This document shows, piece by piece, positions 41,495 through 49,750 of a DNA stretch of 64,000 nt. The stretch is from Pseudomonas sp. S37. Its GTDB lineage: Bacteria; Pseudomonadota; Gammaproteobacteria; Pseudomonadales; Pseudomonadaceae. The notes below the pieces were generated by a model. It was not told the DNA's origin, searched no databases, and saw only the letters and a list, made by a program, of their open reading frames with translations. A program made the position numbers and the translations under genes. The DNA is taken from NCBI RefSeq assembly GCF_016658545.1, contig NZ_JACVZC010000004.1, positions 1-64,000 on the forward strand, read 5' to 3'. Position 1 is the first letter of the stretch; each line of letters begins with the position of its first letter.

Positions 41495-42808
41495 GTGGAA
41501 GCACACCTTCACGAATGGCTGAACCTGAGCATTCGCTGGGTTCACATGATCACCGGTGTCGCCTGGATCGGTGCATCGTTCTACTTCGTCTGGCTGGAGA
41601 ACCACCTGAACCGAAGCAACCCGCGCGATGGGTTGTCGGGTGATCTCTGGGCAATTCACGGCGGTGGTATCTACCACCTGGAGAAATACAAGCTCGCACC
41701 CCCAAAAATGCCCGAGAACCTGCACTGGTTCAAATGGGAAGCCTACTTCACCTGGATGTCCGGTATCGCCCTGCTGTGCGTGGTGTTCTACTGGAACCCG
41801 GCGCTGTACCTGCTGGCCCCTGGCAGCACCCTGAGCGGTGCCGAAGGCGTGGCCATCGGTATCGGTTCGCTGATTGCCGGCTGGTTCATCTACGACTTCC
41901 TGTGCGACTCGCCTTTGGGCAAGAAGCCAGCGCTGCTCGGCGGTGTACTGTTCGTGCTGATCATTGCCGCCTGCTGGGGCTTCAGCCTGGTGTTCAGCGG
42001 CCGTGGTGCGTACCTGCACACCGGCGCGATCATCGGCACCATCATGGTCGGTAACGTGTTCCGCATCATCATGCCGGCCCAGCGCCAGCTGGTGGCGGCG
42101 ATCGAGAACAACCAGACGCCCGACCCGGTATTGCCGGCCAAGGGCCTGCTGCGCTCGCGTCACAACAACTACTTCACCCTGCCGGTGCTGTTCATCATGA
42201 TCAGCAACCATTTCCCGAGCACCTACGGTAGCCAGTACAACTGGCTGATCCTGGCCGGTATCGCAGTAGCCGCGGTTCTGATCCGCCACTACTTCAACAC
42301 CCGCCACGACAGCAACAAGTACGCCTGGACCCTGCCCGTCGGCGCCCTGGCAATGATCTGCCTGGCCTATGTCACCGGCCCCAAGCCGATGGCCGTCAGC
42401 CCTGAGCAGGCCGCCGCGAAGGTCGAGTACCAGCCACTGCCGGCTACCGCTGTAGGTGGCAAGACCGCTGCCGAGCTGCGTGCCGAAGAGGCTGCCAAGC
42501 CTGCCGAAGCGCCAGCCGCTGCCCCGGCAACTGCTCAGGCCGGTGGTGAAAGTTTTGACAAGATCCACAACGTCATCCAGGAACGCTGCACCGTGTGCCA
42601 CTCGTCGAAACCGACCAGCCCACTGTTCAGCGCCGCCCCTGCCGGCGTGATGTTCGACACCCCGCAGCAGATCCAGGCCCAGGCCGCGCGCATCCAGGCG
42701 CAAGCGGTCGCCAGCCAGATCATGCCGCTGGGCAACATCACCCAGATGACCACCGAAGAGCGCAAGCTCGTCGGCGACTGGATCGCCAAAGGCGCCCAGG
42801 TCAACTGA
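41495..42808 (+). CDS. puuD: Urate hydroxylase PuuD (membrane/cytochrome c)
   Basis: Membrane urate oxidase of 437 aa making 5-hydroxyisourate. About eight N-terminal helices (WVHMITGVAWIGASFYFVWLE) precede an Ala/Pro-rich linker (about 325-350) and a periplasmic cytochrome c domain with C365-TV-C368-H369. The heme domain would pass electrons to the respiratory chain, so urate oxidation may avoid H2O2. GTG 41495 is preceded by AGAGG. Confidence 0.93.
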   Translation: MEAHLHEWLNLSIRWVHMITGVAWIGASFYFVWLENHLNRSNPRDGLSGDLWAIHGGGIYHLEKYKLAPPKMPENLHWFKWEAYFTWMSGIALLCVVFYWNPALYLLAPGSTLSGAEGVAIGIGSLIAGWFIYDFLCDSPLGKKPALLGGVLFVLIIAACWGFSLVFSGRGAYLHTGAIIGTIMVGNVFRIIMPAQRQLVAAIENNQTPDPVLPAKGLLRSRHNNYFTLPVLFIMISNHFPSTYGSQYNWLILAGIAVAAVLIRHYFNTRHDSNKYAWTLPVGALAMICLAYVTGPKPMAVSPEQAAAKVEYQPLPATAVGGKTAAELRAEEAAKPAEAPAAAPATAQAGGESFDKIHNVIQERCTVCHSSKPTSPLFSAAPAGVMFDTPQQIQAQAARIQAQAVASQIMPLGNITQMTTEERKLVGDWIAKGAQVN

Positions 42809-42837
42809 AACACAATTGTCGGGGTAACCCCCTCTCC

Positions 42838-42869
42838 CTGTGGGAGCGGGTTCACCCGCGAAGAGGCCG
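42838..42869. repeat. Single REP element
   Basis: One copy of gtgggagcgggttcacccgcg plus aagaggcc, after puuD. It is the last REP element I find; none occurs from here to the window end. Confidence 0.88.
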
Positions 42870-42926
42870 GTAAACCCGGCCTCAAACTTGAAGATTTACG
42901 CAACAAGCAAGCATCGAGCGTCCAGC

Positions 42927-42974
42927 CTCAAGCGGGAACCCCAGGCTCTCTTAACCGGGAGCCTGCCGCTTGAG
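42927..42974 (+). promoter_or_regulatory. Two-tier hairpin in the uacT leader
   Basis: CTCAAGCGG (42927-42935) pairs with CCGCTTGAG (42966-42974). Inside, CAGGCTC (42942-42948) pairs with GAGCCTG (42959-42965). A 48-nt stem, internal loop, stem structure lies 45 nt before the permease ATG. It could be a terminator for puuD, an mRNA leader structure or a ligand-binding leader; no U-tract follows. Confidence 0.45.
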
Positions 42975-43019
42975 ACAGGCGCTTGGATCCGAGAATAAAA
43001 ACAAAACTCGAGGTGCTGC

Positions 43020-44375
43020 ATGTCCGAGTCACGCAAGGCGTATATCCCTATTGCGCCGCCGCGCGAACCCTTGCCCTTGCTCCAACTGATCCTGGTTGGC
43101 CTGCAACACGTTCTGCTGATGTACGGTGGCGCCATCGCCGTGCCGCTCATCATCGGCCAGGCTGCCGGGTTGTCCCGTGAAGAAGTCGCTTTCCTGATCA
43201 ACGCCGACCTGCTGGTCGCTGGCGTCGCCACCATCATCCAGTCATTCGGTATCGGCCCGGTGGGCATCCGCATGCCGGTGATGATGGGTGCCAGTTTCGC
43301 TGCCGTCGGCAGCATGGTGGCCATGGCCGGCATGCCCGGCGTGGGCCTGCAGGGGATCTTCGGCGCGACCATCGCTGCCGGGTTCTTCGGCATGCTGATC
43401 GCGCCGTTCATGTCCAAGGTCGTACGCTTCTTCCCGCCACTGGTCACCGGTACGGTGATCACCTCGATTGGCCTGTCACTGTTCCCGGTGGCGGTCAACT
43501 GGGCCGGTGGTGGCGAAGCATCGGAAAACTTCGGCGCACCTATCTACCTGCTGGTGGCCAGCCTGGTGCTGGCCGTGATCCTGTTGATCAACCGCTTCAT
43601 GCGCGGCTTCTGGGTCAACGTGTCGGTACTGGTGGGTATGGGCCTGGGCTACATCCTGGCCGGCTCCATCGGCATGGTCGACCTGACCGGCCTGAATGAG
43701 GCACCGTGGGTGCAAGTGGTCACCCCACTGCACTTCGGCATGCCAACCTTCAGCCTGGCGCCGATCCTGTCCATGTGCCTGGTGGTGGTGATCATCTTCG
43801 TCGAGTCCACCGGCATGTTCCTGGCCTTGGGCAAGGTGACCGATCGTGAAGTCACCCCAGGCATGCTGCGTCGCGGCCTGCTGTGCGATGCCGGTGCATC
43901 GTTCATCGCCGGCTTCTTCAACACCTTCACCCACTCCTCGTTCGCCCAGAACATCGGCCTGGTGCAGATGACCGGGGTCCGCTGCCGCTTTGTCACCATT
44001 GTGGCCGGTGCACTGTTGATTCTGCTCAGCCTGCTGCCCAAGGCGGCCTTCCTGATTGCCTCGATCCCGCCTGCAGTACTGGGCGGCGCGTCCATCGCCA
44101 TGTTCGGCATGGTCACCGCCACCGGGATCAAGATTCTTCAGGAGGCGGACATCGGCGACCGCCGCAACCAGCTGCTGGTTGCCGTGAGCGTCGGCTTCGG
44201 GTTGATCCCCGTGGTGCGCCCGGAGTTCTTCGCCCAGATGCCGCAGTGGATGGAACCCATCACCCACAGTGGTATCGCCATGGCCACGGTCAGTGCCCTG
44301 GTGTTGAACGTACTGTTCAACATCCTTGGGGGTGCCGACCGCGCGGTGCACAACGACGCCTGTCACCAGCACTGA
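43020..44375 (+). CDS. uacT: NCS2 urate/xanthine permease
   Basis: Transporter of 451 aa of the NAT/NCS2 family with about 12-14 helices. The NAT signature region QNIGLVQMTGVRCRFVTIVAG and GLQHVLLMYGGAIAVPLIIG are present. Members with this context carry urate and/or xanthine with a cation. ATG 43020 follows GAGGTG. Placed after puuD and before two Tsx channels, it gives the block inner-membrane uptake. Confidence 0.88.
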   Translation: MSESRKAYIPIAPPREPLPLLQLILVGLQHVLLMYGGAIAVPLIIGQAAGLSREEVAFLINADLLVAGVATIIQSFGIGPVGIRMPVMMGASFAAVGSMVAMAGMPGVGLQGIFGATIAAGFFGMLIAPFMSKVVRFFPPLVTGTVITSIGLSLFPVAVNWAGGGEASENFGAPIYLLVASLVLAVILLINRFMRGFWVNVSVLVGMGLGYILAGSIGMVDLTGLNEAPWVQVVTPLHFGMPTFSLAPILSMCLVVVIIFVESTGMFLALGKVTDREVTPGMLRRGLLCDAGASFIAGFFNTFTHSSFAQNIGLVQMTGVRCRFVTIVAGALLILLSLLPKAAFLIASIPPAVLGGASIAMFGMVTATGIKILQEADIGDRRNQLLVAVSVGFGLIPVVRPEFFAQMPQWMEPITHSGIAMATVSALVLNVLFNILGGADRAVHNDACHQH

Positions 44376-44396
44376 GTAAACCGCTTCGAGCCAAAG

Positions 44397-44417
44397 GGAG
44401 CGGCGCGCTGCCGCTCC
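44397..44417 (+). terminator. Hairpin after uacT
   Basis: GGAGCGGC and GCCGCTCC with a 5-nt loop, 22 nt after the stop, then TGTCTCG. No U-run; a weak terminator candidate. Confidence 0.4.
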
Positions 44418-44527
44418 TGTCTCGACCTAGCCGTAAACGCTTCACCGTCGGCCTGCCGGAATGGGCCGCTCGGGGCGCCTGCGCGCCGAAAAAACCCAAA
44501 AAAAACAATAAGTCCGGGAACCACAAC

Positions 44528-45313
44528 ATGAAACGCATCACCACGTCCCTCTTGCTGGGCAGCAGCCTGCTGGCCACCGTCCCCGCCCACGCTGGCGAAT
44601 GGCTGCAGTGGCACGGCGAAAGCCTGACCTACCTGTACGGCAAGGACTTCAAGGTCAACCCCAGCATCCAGCAGACGGTTACCTTCGAGCACGCCAACAA
44701 ATGGAAGTACGGCGACACGTTCATGTTCGTCGACAAGATCTTCTACAACGGCAAACCCGACCCGGGCAAAGGCGTGACCACCTACTACGGTGAGTTCAGC
44801 CCGCGCCTGTCGTTCGGCAAGATCTTCGACCAGAAGCTGGCCTTCGGCCCGATCAAGGACGTGTTGCTGGCCATGACCTACGAGCGTGGCGAAGGCGACA
44901 ACGAAGCCTACCTGATCGGCCCCGGCTTCGACCTGGACATTCCTGGCTTCAACTACTTCACCCTCAACTTCTATGTGCGCAACACCGAGGGCAGCCGCCC
45001 CGGCGACAACGTCTGGCAGATTACCCCCGGCTGGTCGTACACCATCCCGGTGGGCCGCTCCGACATTCTGATCGACGGCTATCTGGACTGGGTTACCGAC
45101 AACGACGAGACCCGCCGCGGCACCTATCACGCCAACCTGCACATTAACCCGCAGGTCAAGTACGACCTGGGCAAGGCCCTTAACCTGGGCGCCAAACAGC
45201 TCTACGTCGGCTTTGAGTACAGCTACTGGAAGGACAAGTACGGCATCGACAGCCGCGGCAACCTGGACAGCAACCAGAGCGTTGCCAGTACGCTGATCAA
45301 GGTACACTTCTAA
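44528..45313 (+). CDS. Tsx-like nucleoside/nucleobase outer-membrane channel, copy 1
   Basis: Outer-membrane beta-barrel of 261 aa with a Sec signal (about 1-21, SSLLATVPAHA). Mature sequence shows SLTYLYGKDFKVNPSIQQTVTFEHANKWKYGD and ends in aromatic VHF, typical of Channel_Tsx proteins. Next to purine uptake genes, it probably admits purines or nucleosides. It shares most of its sequence with the next gene. ATG 44528 was chosen for the signal peptide; the frame is open upstream through the uacT coding region. Confidence 0.88.
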   Translation: MKRITTSLLLGSSLLATVPAHAGEWLQWHGESLTYLYGKDFKVNPSIQQTVTFEHANKWKYGDTFMFVDKIFYNGKPDPGKGVTTYYGEFSPRLSFGKIFDQKLAFGPIKDVLLAMTYERGEGDNEAYLIGPGFDLDIPGFNYFTLNFYVRNTEGSRPGDNVWQITPGWSYTIPVGRSDILIDGYLDWVTDNDETRRGTYHANLHINPQVKYDLGKALNLGAKQLYVGFEYSYWKDKYGIDSRGNLDSNQSVASTLIKVHF

Positions 45314-45665
45314 GAAGCTGACCAAACGCACAAGTTTGAATCACCCCGCTCCAGGACGGAGCACTTGAGGCGCGGCGCGCAAGCCAGTAATCTGCGCGCC
45401 CCTCGATCAGGGCAGAACGGATTCTGCCTGCGTTTACTGACCGCTCAGTCAATGAATACGGGCGGTTGGCCAACGTGTTGCCAGCCTGAAAGACCCTTTT
45501 CATCCGTTCAGAACGAAGTCGAGCAGGAAGGTTTTGCCAACCCGGAAAAGTTGGCTCGACCCTTGCCAAACAGCTGTGGCCTATCAAAAAAAGCTGACTC
45601 GCAAGACAACAAAAGCGCCGCCAACGAGCGCTGACAACAGATCAATCAAGGGAGCGACACTCGCA
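45314..45665. other. Gene-free spacer between the two Tsx-like genes
   Basis: About 350 nt with no convincing frame. It contains a GGCGCGCA/TGCGCGCC stem (45374-45381 and 45393-45400), which may end copy 1, and presumably the promoter of copy 2. Confidence 0.6.
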
Positions 45666-46448
45666 ATGCGTACCATCAACAGCCTGATCCTTGCCGGCGG
45701 CCTGCTGGCCTGTGGCGCCAGCCACGCCGACGACCTGCTGCAGTGGCAGAACAACAGCCTGACCTACCTGTGGGGCAAGAACTTCAAGGTCAACCCGTCG
45801 ATCCAGCAAACCGTTACCTTCGAGCACGCCGATGCCTGGAAGTACGGCGACAACTTCATCTTCGTCGACAAGATTTTCTACCAGGGGCAGAAAGACGCCG
45901 GTAACGGCCCGAACACCTACTACGGCGAAATCAGCCCGCGCCTGTCGTTCGGCAAGATCTTCGACCAGAAGCTGGAGTTCGGCCCGGTCAAGGACGTGCT
46001 GCTGGCGATGACCTACGAGTTTGGCGAGGGTGACACCGAGGCGTACCTGATCGGCCCCGGCTTCGACCTGGCCATCCCCGGCTTCGACTACTTCCAGCTG
46101 AACTTCTACAACCGCACCACCGACGGCAGCCGTGCCGGCGACAACGTGTGGCAGATCACCCCGGTATGGTCATACACCATTCCAGTCGGGGACTCCGACG
46201 TGCTGATCGACGGCTTCATGGACTGGGTGGTGGACAACGACGAGAACCGCCGTGGCACCTACCAGGCCAACCTGCACTTCAACCCGCAGATCAAGTACGA
46301 CCTGGGCAAGGCGCTGCACCTGGGCGAGAAACAGCTGTACGTGGGTGTCGAGTACGACTACTGGAAGAACAAGTACGGCATCAAGGACAGCGATGCTTTT
46401 ACTACTGACCAGAACACCATGAGCTTCCTGGTCAAGGTTCACTTCTGA
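45666..46448 (+). CDS. Tsx-like nucleoside/nucleobase outer-membrane channel, copy 2
   Basis: Channel_Tsx-type barrel of 260 aa with a signal peptide (about 1-20, LLACGASHA) and terminal VHF. It is a tandem paralogue of the preceding gene: SLTYLWGKNFKVNPSIQQTVTFEHA, SPRLSFGKIFDQKLEFGPVKDVLLAMTYE and AYLIGPGFDL are nearly the same. Loop residues differ, suggesting different ligand preference. Last clearly chromosomal gene before the island. Confidence 0.88.
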   Translation: MRTINSLILAGGLLACGASHADDLLQWQNNSLTYLWGKNFKVNPSIQQTVTFEHADAWKYGDNFIFVDKIFYQGQKDAGNGPNTYYGEISPRLSFGKIFDQKLEFGPVKDVLLAMTYEFGEGDTEAYLIGPGFDLAIPGFDYFQLNFYNRTTDGSRAGDNVWQITPVWSYTIPVGDSDVLIDGFMDWVVDNDENRRGTYQANLHFNPQIKYDLGKALHLGEKQLYVGVEYDYWKNKYGIKDSDAFTTDQNTMSFLVKVHF

Positions 46449-46460
46449 CCTGAACCCTCC

Positions 46461-46477
46461 GGGCCGCGCTGCGGCCC
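46461..46477 (+). terminator. Hairpin after the Tsx-like pair
   Basis: GGGCCGC-GCT-GCGGCCC, 12 nt after the stop; short tail ATTCGC. It also faces the end of the truncated minus-strand DUF808 gene. Confidence 0.5.
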
Positions 46478-46484
46478 ATTCGCA

Positions 46485-46676
46485 TCAGCTGGCCGGCCGA
46501 ACCGCCCGCCACAGTTTGCCGGCAACCGCCACCACCGCCAGCACCACGGCACCGGCCACCACCCCGGCAACGCCATTGAGCAACGCCCCGGTCAGCGCCC
46601 CGCCGCGCCCTTCACTGAACGCCTCGATGGCATGATGCAGCGGCGCGATGCCATGCACCAGAATCCCGCCCCGTCC
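46485..46676 (-). pseudogene. Truncated DUF808 (YedI-like) gene, C-terminal remnant
   Basis: About 63 codons reading GRGGILVHGIAPLHHAIEAF then a Val/Ala-rich final helix ending GKLWRAVRPAS match the end of DUF808 proteins, including the intact copy at 46947-47867 (GGTFVAEGILPLEHAVEAV). Similarity stops at 46676, where unrelated AT-richer DNA begins. GC is high like the chromosome. The open frame continues to 46925 but through non-homologous sequence. I read this as the native gene cut by island insertion. Confidence 0.75.
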
Positions 46677-46692
46677 CCAGTCGAAAGGTACA

Positions 46693-46777
46693 TGGACATG
46701 GACACTCTCTAAGCCCCTAAAATCAAGGGCTTGAGCCACCATAGATTTGTCCATATGGACAGCCAAAAAAGTGGACA
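46693..46777. repeat. TGGACA cluster with 14-bp palindrome at the island edge
   Basis: TGTCCATATGGACA (46748-46761) is a perfect palindrome. Additional TGGACA copies start at 46693, 46699 and 46772. Between them AAGCCC (46710-46715) can pair with GGGCTT (46727-46732). The cluster lies 17-100 nt inside the breakpoint and is a candidate recombinase-binding region. Confidence 0.55.
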
Positions 46778-46946
46778 TCGTGAGGGCGGGCCCACCTGCA
46801 CGATTTCTTTGACCGCCCCCACCACCTTGCCGGAGGAAGGCATCCAGCCTCCGATGGAGGGCCAGAGCCTTCGTGAGCCCGCCGAATTTTCCGTCAATTG
46901 ACATATTTAATCTGCCCGAGAGCAATCCATCTCAGCACCGACTAAC

Positions 46947-47867
46947 TCAGTTCGCTGCGATCCTGCGAACCCAAGAAAAAGCACTGACCGCTACTGCAGT
47001 TACAAATCCTGCCATTGCTCCAACTACGCCAAACAACCCAACTTTTACGACCGCACCCCAGCTTCCAGTTTCTGCGACCACAGCCTCGACAGCGTGCTCA
47101 AGCGGAAGTATGCCTTCGGCAACGAAAGTACCGCCGACCAAGAACATGGCAATCGTCCCGATCCAGGACAGAGCTTTCATCAGAAATGGCGCAGCCGACA
47201 CCAACACTTGGCCAAACTTTCTGACCGCCCTACCCCACACTCCTTCAGCCTTCGATTTAACGAGCGCGAACCCGGCGTCATCGAGTCTAACAATGCCAGC
47301 AACCATGCCATAGACCCCCACGGTCATCGCCAACGCAATCACAATCAGGGTCAAGATTTGCTGATAAAGAGGCGCCTCAGCCACTACGTTCAAGGTGATA
47401 ACGATGATCTCGGCGCTCAAAATAAAGTCTGTCTTGATCGCACCCTTGATCTTCCGCCTCTCGTACTCCGCTAGTTCCTCTGTGCTTTTGGGGATCACCT
47501 TCTTTCCGTGCTCTTCCGCACCATGCCCTTCGCGAGAAAATTTGTCTTTGATCGCCTCGTAGCCCTCGTAGCAGAGGTATATACCACCAGCCATGAGGAG
47601 CCATTTAACGGCTGCGGGCAGCACCGCGCTGAGGATAAGGGCACAAGGAACTAAGATCGCCTTGTTCTTGAGTGAGCCTTTGAACACTGCCCACACCACA
47701 GGAAGTTCGCGATCTGCTTTCATGCCTGTAACTTGCTCAGCGTTCACTGCCAAGTCGTCACTCAGCACACTGGCGGATTTTTTTGCAGCGACTTTGCTCA
47801 TGAGAGAAATGTCATCTAACAGGGCTGCGATATCATCCAACAATGCAAAAAAACTGCTGCCGGCCAT
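46947..47867 (-). CDS. DUF808 family (YedI-like) membrane protein
   Basis: Integral membrane protein of 306 aa with the invariant N-terminus AGSSFFALLDDIAALLDDI, DDLAVNAEQV and several helices; function unknown. GC is lower than that of the truncated neighbour and the sequence diverges, so it is a separate, probably imported, paralogue. It lies immediately inside the island beside the remnant of the native gene and in the same orientation. Confidence 0.88.
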   Translation of the reverse strand: MAGSSFFALLDDIAALLDDISLMSKVAAKKSASVLSDDLAVNAEQVTGMKADRELPVVWAVFKGSLKNKAILVPCALILSAVLPAAVKWLLMAGGIYLCYEGYEAIKDKFSREGHGAEEHGKKVIPKSTEELAEYERRKIKGAIKTDFILSAEIIVITLNVVAEAPLYQQILTLIVIALAMTVGVYGMVAGIVRLDDAGFALVKSKAEGVWGRAVRKFGQVLVSAAPFLMKALSWIGTIAMFLVGGTFVAEGILPLEHAVEAVVAETGSWGAVVKVGLFGVVGAMAGFVTAVAVSAFSWVRRIAAN

Positions 47868-48122
47868 TTTAATTCTTCCTTAATAGTTTTTAACAATCTC
47901 GTGCCTGGAAGCGCCAGACTCACCAGAATATCTCTGGAGCAGCACTATGGCCGACAAGATGGCATACAGACCTGCTGCTGGCAAAACAGTTCTGCACAGC
48001 TTTCAAAGGTCTGCACCGCTGTTGGCGCCCCACCACAGTTGCCAACAGCCAATCACACACATGACTGCCGAGCACGCAAGGTGGTAGCCTGCCAACCAGA
48101 ATCTAGGCTCAGGTGCCAACCA

Positions 48123-48611
48123 ATGTTTTTGAAACGAATAGCTGAATGGCTCTTCCCTGATAAAAGATCGCAGCGCGAAAAGGATCAGGAGGATAATTTC
48201 ATTCAGGCAGTGAACAGCCTCGAGACGCTTTCGACGACTGAGCGTGGAGGCATGTCGATTGATGCTGAGGAGCTGCGTGACATTATCATGGCCTCATACT
48301 GCAAGCGTGGATGCCAAGACGAAGCACCACATAAAGCGGCGAACACCCTATCTAAGCACACCGAGACCATCCAACAGATAAGTTGGCGTCGACTAGCTAA
48401 CGGTTCATCCGTGCAGTACATCTGCCTGCAGTCGATCACAACTGGTGACTATGCCGTAGCGTGCGCAAGTTTGTTCAGCGACAGAGAAAATCTACCGTCC
48501 CGCCTAGATATAGACGTAAATAAGCAGGTGGCCGCCACATTAACGAGCGCCAATCTTCAATGGCACAAAAGCATAAAAGATGCGATGGATGCCTGGGATC
48601 GAGACCTTTAG
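48123..48611 (+). CDS. Hypothetical protein, island
   Basis: Soluble protein of 162 aa starting MFLKRIAEWLFPDKRSQRE, with no signal peptide or membrane helix. It is helical and rich in polar residues; no family recognised. ATG 48123 is the first Met with a plausible amphipathic start; a longer frame begins at 47901 but its extra 74 residues look random. It stands alone on the plus strand. Confidence 0.55.
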   Translation: MFLKRIAEWLFPDKRSQREKDQEDNFIQAVNSLETLSTTERGGMSIDAEELRDIIMASYCKRGCQDEAPHKAANTLSKHTETIQQISWRRLANGSSVQYICLQSITTGDYAVACASLFSDRENLPSRLDIDVNKQVAATLTSANLQWHKSIKDAMDAWDRDL

Positions 48612-48651
48612 TAAATCGCGATCCTTGACAGAGGTCAGCCAAGCAGAGGCA

Positions 48652-48858
48652 TCAGTGCACCCAAAATCCCCAGCTTGGAGGATTGTCAACGATATCTATG
48701 GAGGTAGTTAGTTCGTACTCCATATCGGATAACACTCGCTCAAGGTGCGGGTGATCTCTGGACTCTCGCAGTGCTTGCACCAATTTGAGCAGTTCCCTTC
48801 CTTGGTCGACAGGCATCTTGATGTCGCAGTAAACAGTGTCATCTCTTTCATCAGCCAT
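48652..48858 (-). CDS. Small hypothetical acidic protein
   Basis: Protein of 68 aa, MADERDDTVYCDIKMPVDQGRELLKLVQALRE..., acidic and helix-rich. GGAG sits 10 nt before the ATG, overlapping the end of the upstream gene (2-nt gap). Translational coupling suggests a functional pair with 48861-49280; antitoxin- or immunity-like size, but no family recognised. Confidence 0.6.
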   Translation of the reverse strand: MADERDDTVYCDIKMPVDQGRELLKLVQALRESRDHPHLERVLSDMEYELTTSIDIVDNPPSWGFWVH

Positions 48859-48860
48859 GC

Positions 48861-49280
48861 TTAATCTCCTGATCCGTCAATAGCCTGATCTTTGAATATG
48901 GCAGCTCGATGAGTATCGACAACCTGCATCTCTAGTGCCCACTCCTTCAAGAATTTCTGCCAGTCCGTTGCATACATTCCGTCTACCAGTCGCGTGGAAC
49001 CGATGCTTGCTTGGAGAAAGCGCTCTCGCCATGGTTCTGGAATTTCATGCTCGAGAACAATTTCTTTTCCAGAGGGATGGCGGCGGATCGGCACGAAGCG
49101 TGGAATTTCTTCCAGCGTCAATACAGGATCGAGAACAGGCTCGCCCCGCTCTTCAAGAGAAATACTGTCGAGGAGCACTATCAAAGAGGGCGCATCAGGG
49201 TGACCTGGTTCTAGTGAGGCTAACCTCCAGAGCGTCTTGCGCCTGGCTGCTTCTCTGATGCGGAGATTTTCGTGTCTCAT
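48861..49280 (-). CDS. Hypothetical protein, first gene of a two-gene unit
   Basis: Protein of 139 aa: basic N-terminus (MRHENLRIREAARRKTLWRL), proline-rich middle (EEIPRFVPIRRHPSGKEIVLEHEIPEP) and a C-terminal segment with WQKFLKEWALEMQVV. No family recognised. The ATG at 49280 has GGAG upstream; the longer frame runs into the structured repeat at 49326 and is rejected. Coupled to the 68-aa gene downstream. Confidence 0.6.
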   Translation of the reverse strand: MRHENLRIREAARRKTLWRLASLEPGHPDAPSLIVLLDSISLEERGEPVLDPVLTLEEIPRFVPIRRHPSGKEIVLEHEIPEPWRERFLQASIGSTRLVDGMYATDWQKFLKEWALEMQVVDTHRAAIFKDQAIDGSGD

Positions 49281-49325
49281 GTTGTTGGTCTCCAAGTTCT
49301 TCGCACTACATATGGGAGGCTTGTT

Positions 49326-49423
49326 GCGTGCCGCCACGACGGACGGCTGTCGTAAACCGAGCCCCGCTATGCGTGTCTCGGCCCTCCGGGCGTCCATCCT
49401 CACGCCTGACGCGCTCCGCTTGC
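49326..49423 (+). repeat. Structured island repeat, copy 1
   Basis: Shares ggctgtcgt(a/g)aacc, a GAGCC...CTCGG hairpin, GGCCCT..CGGGC and CCATCCTC...GCGCTCCGCTTGC with copies 2 and 3. The outer arms GGACG and CGTCC can pair. It lies 45 nt upstream of the minus-strand gene pair. Confidence 0.8.
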
Positions 49424-49627
49424 CGCGAGCGCTGGTGCTCAACTTATCTCATGGTCATTGTCGGCAAGCTAAGTATGCCATTTCAATTACTGGGCCACAT
49501 TAATAGTCCGCTCTCGACTATTGCCCAAGCAAACTCAACACCAACTAAGAGTATGCCAGTCGCATACCCTTAAAGTGTGCTGGACAGCCTCTGCCATGAG
49601 CGTGATAGGCTTGCCCAATCGGTCAGC

Positions 49628-49750
49628 CTGGATCGAGCGGTCGGCACGCATAGGTCACTCACAGGTTCAACATCCTACGCTTCGCAATTCATTCGACATA
49701 TGTCGCTGCGGGCAGCCGACACCGCTCAATCATTGGAGGATGACCATGCG
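49628..49750 (+). repeat. 125-bp leader repeat, copy A
   Basis: Closely matches 62281-62407, in the same orientation and ending at the start codon of a paralogous gene. Shared blocks include TGGATCG(A/G)GCGGTCGGC, CACAGGTT, CATT(T)CGACA and GCGGGCAGCCGAC. It carries the ribosome-binding site (TTGGAG) and probably the promoter. Confidence 0.8.

Noticed and set aside
46705-46740. tRNA 3' end as integration site
   Set aside because: The AAGCCC/GGGCTT hairpin lacks a T-loop (GTTCRANNC) and a CCA-adjacent acceptor stem, so I do not call a tRNA remnant.
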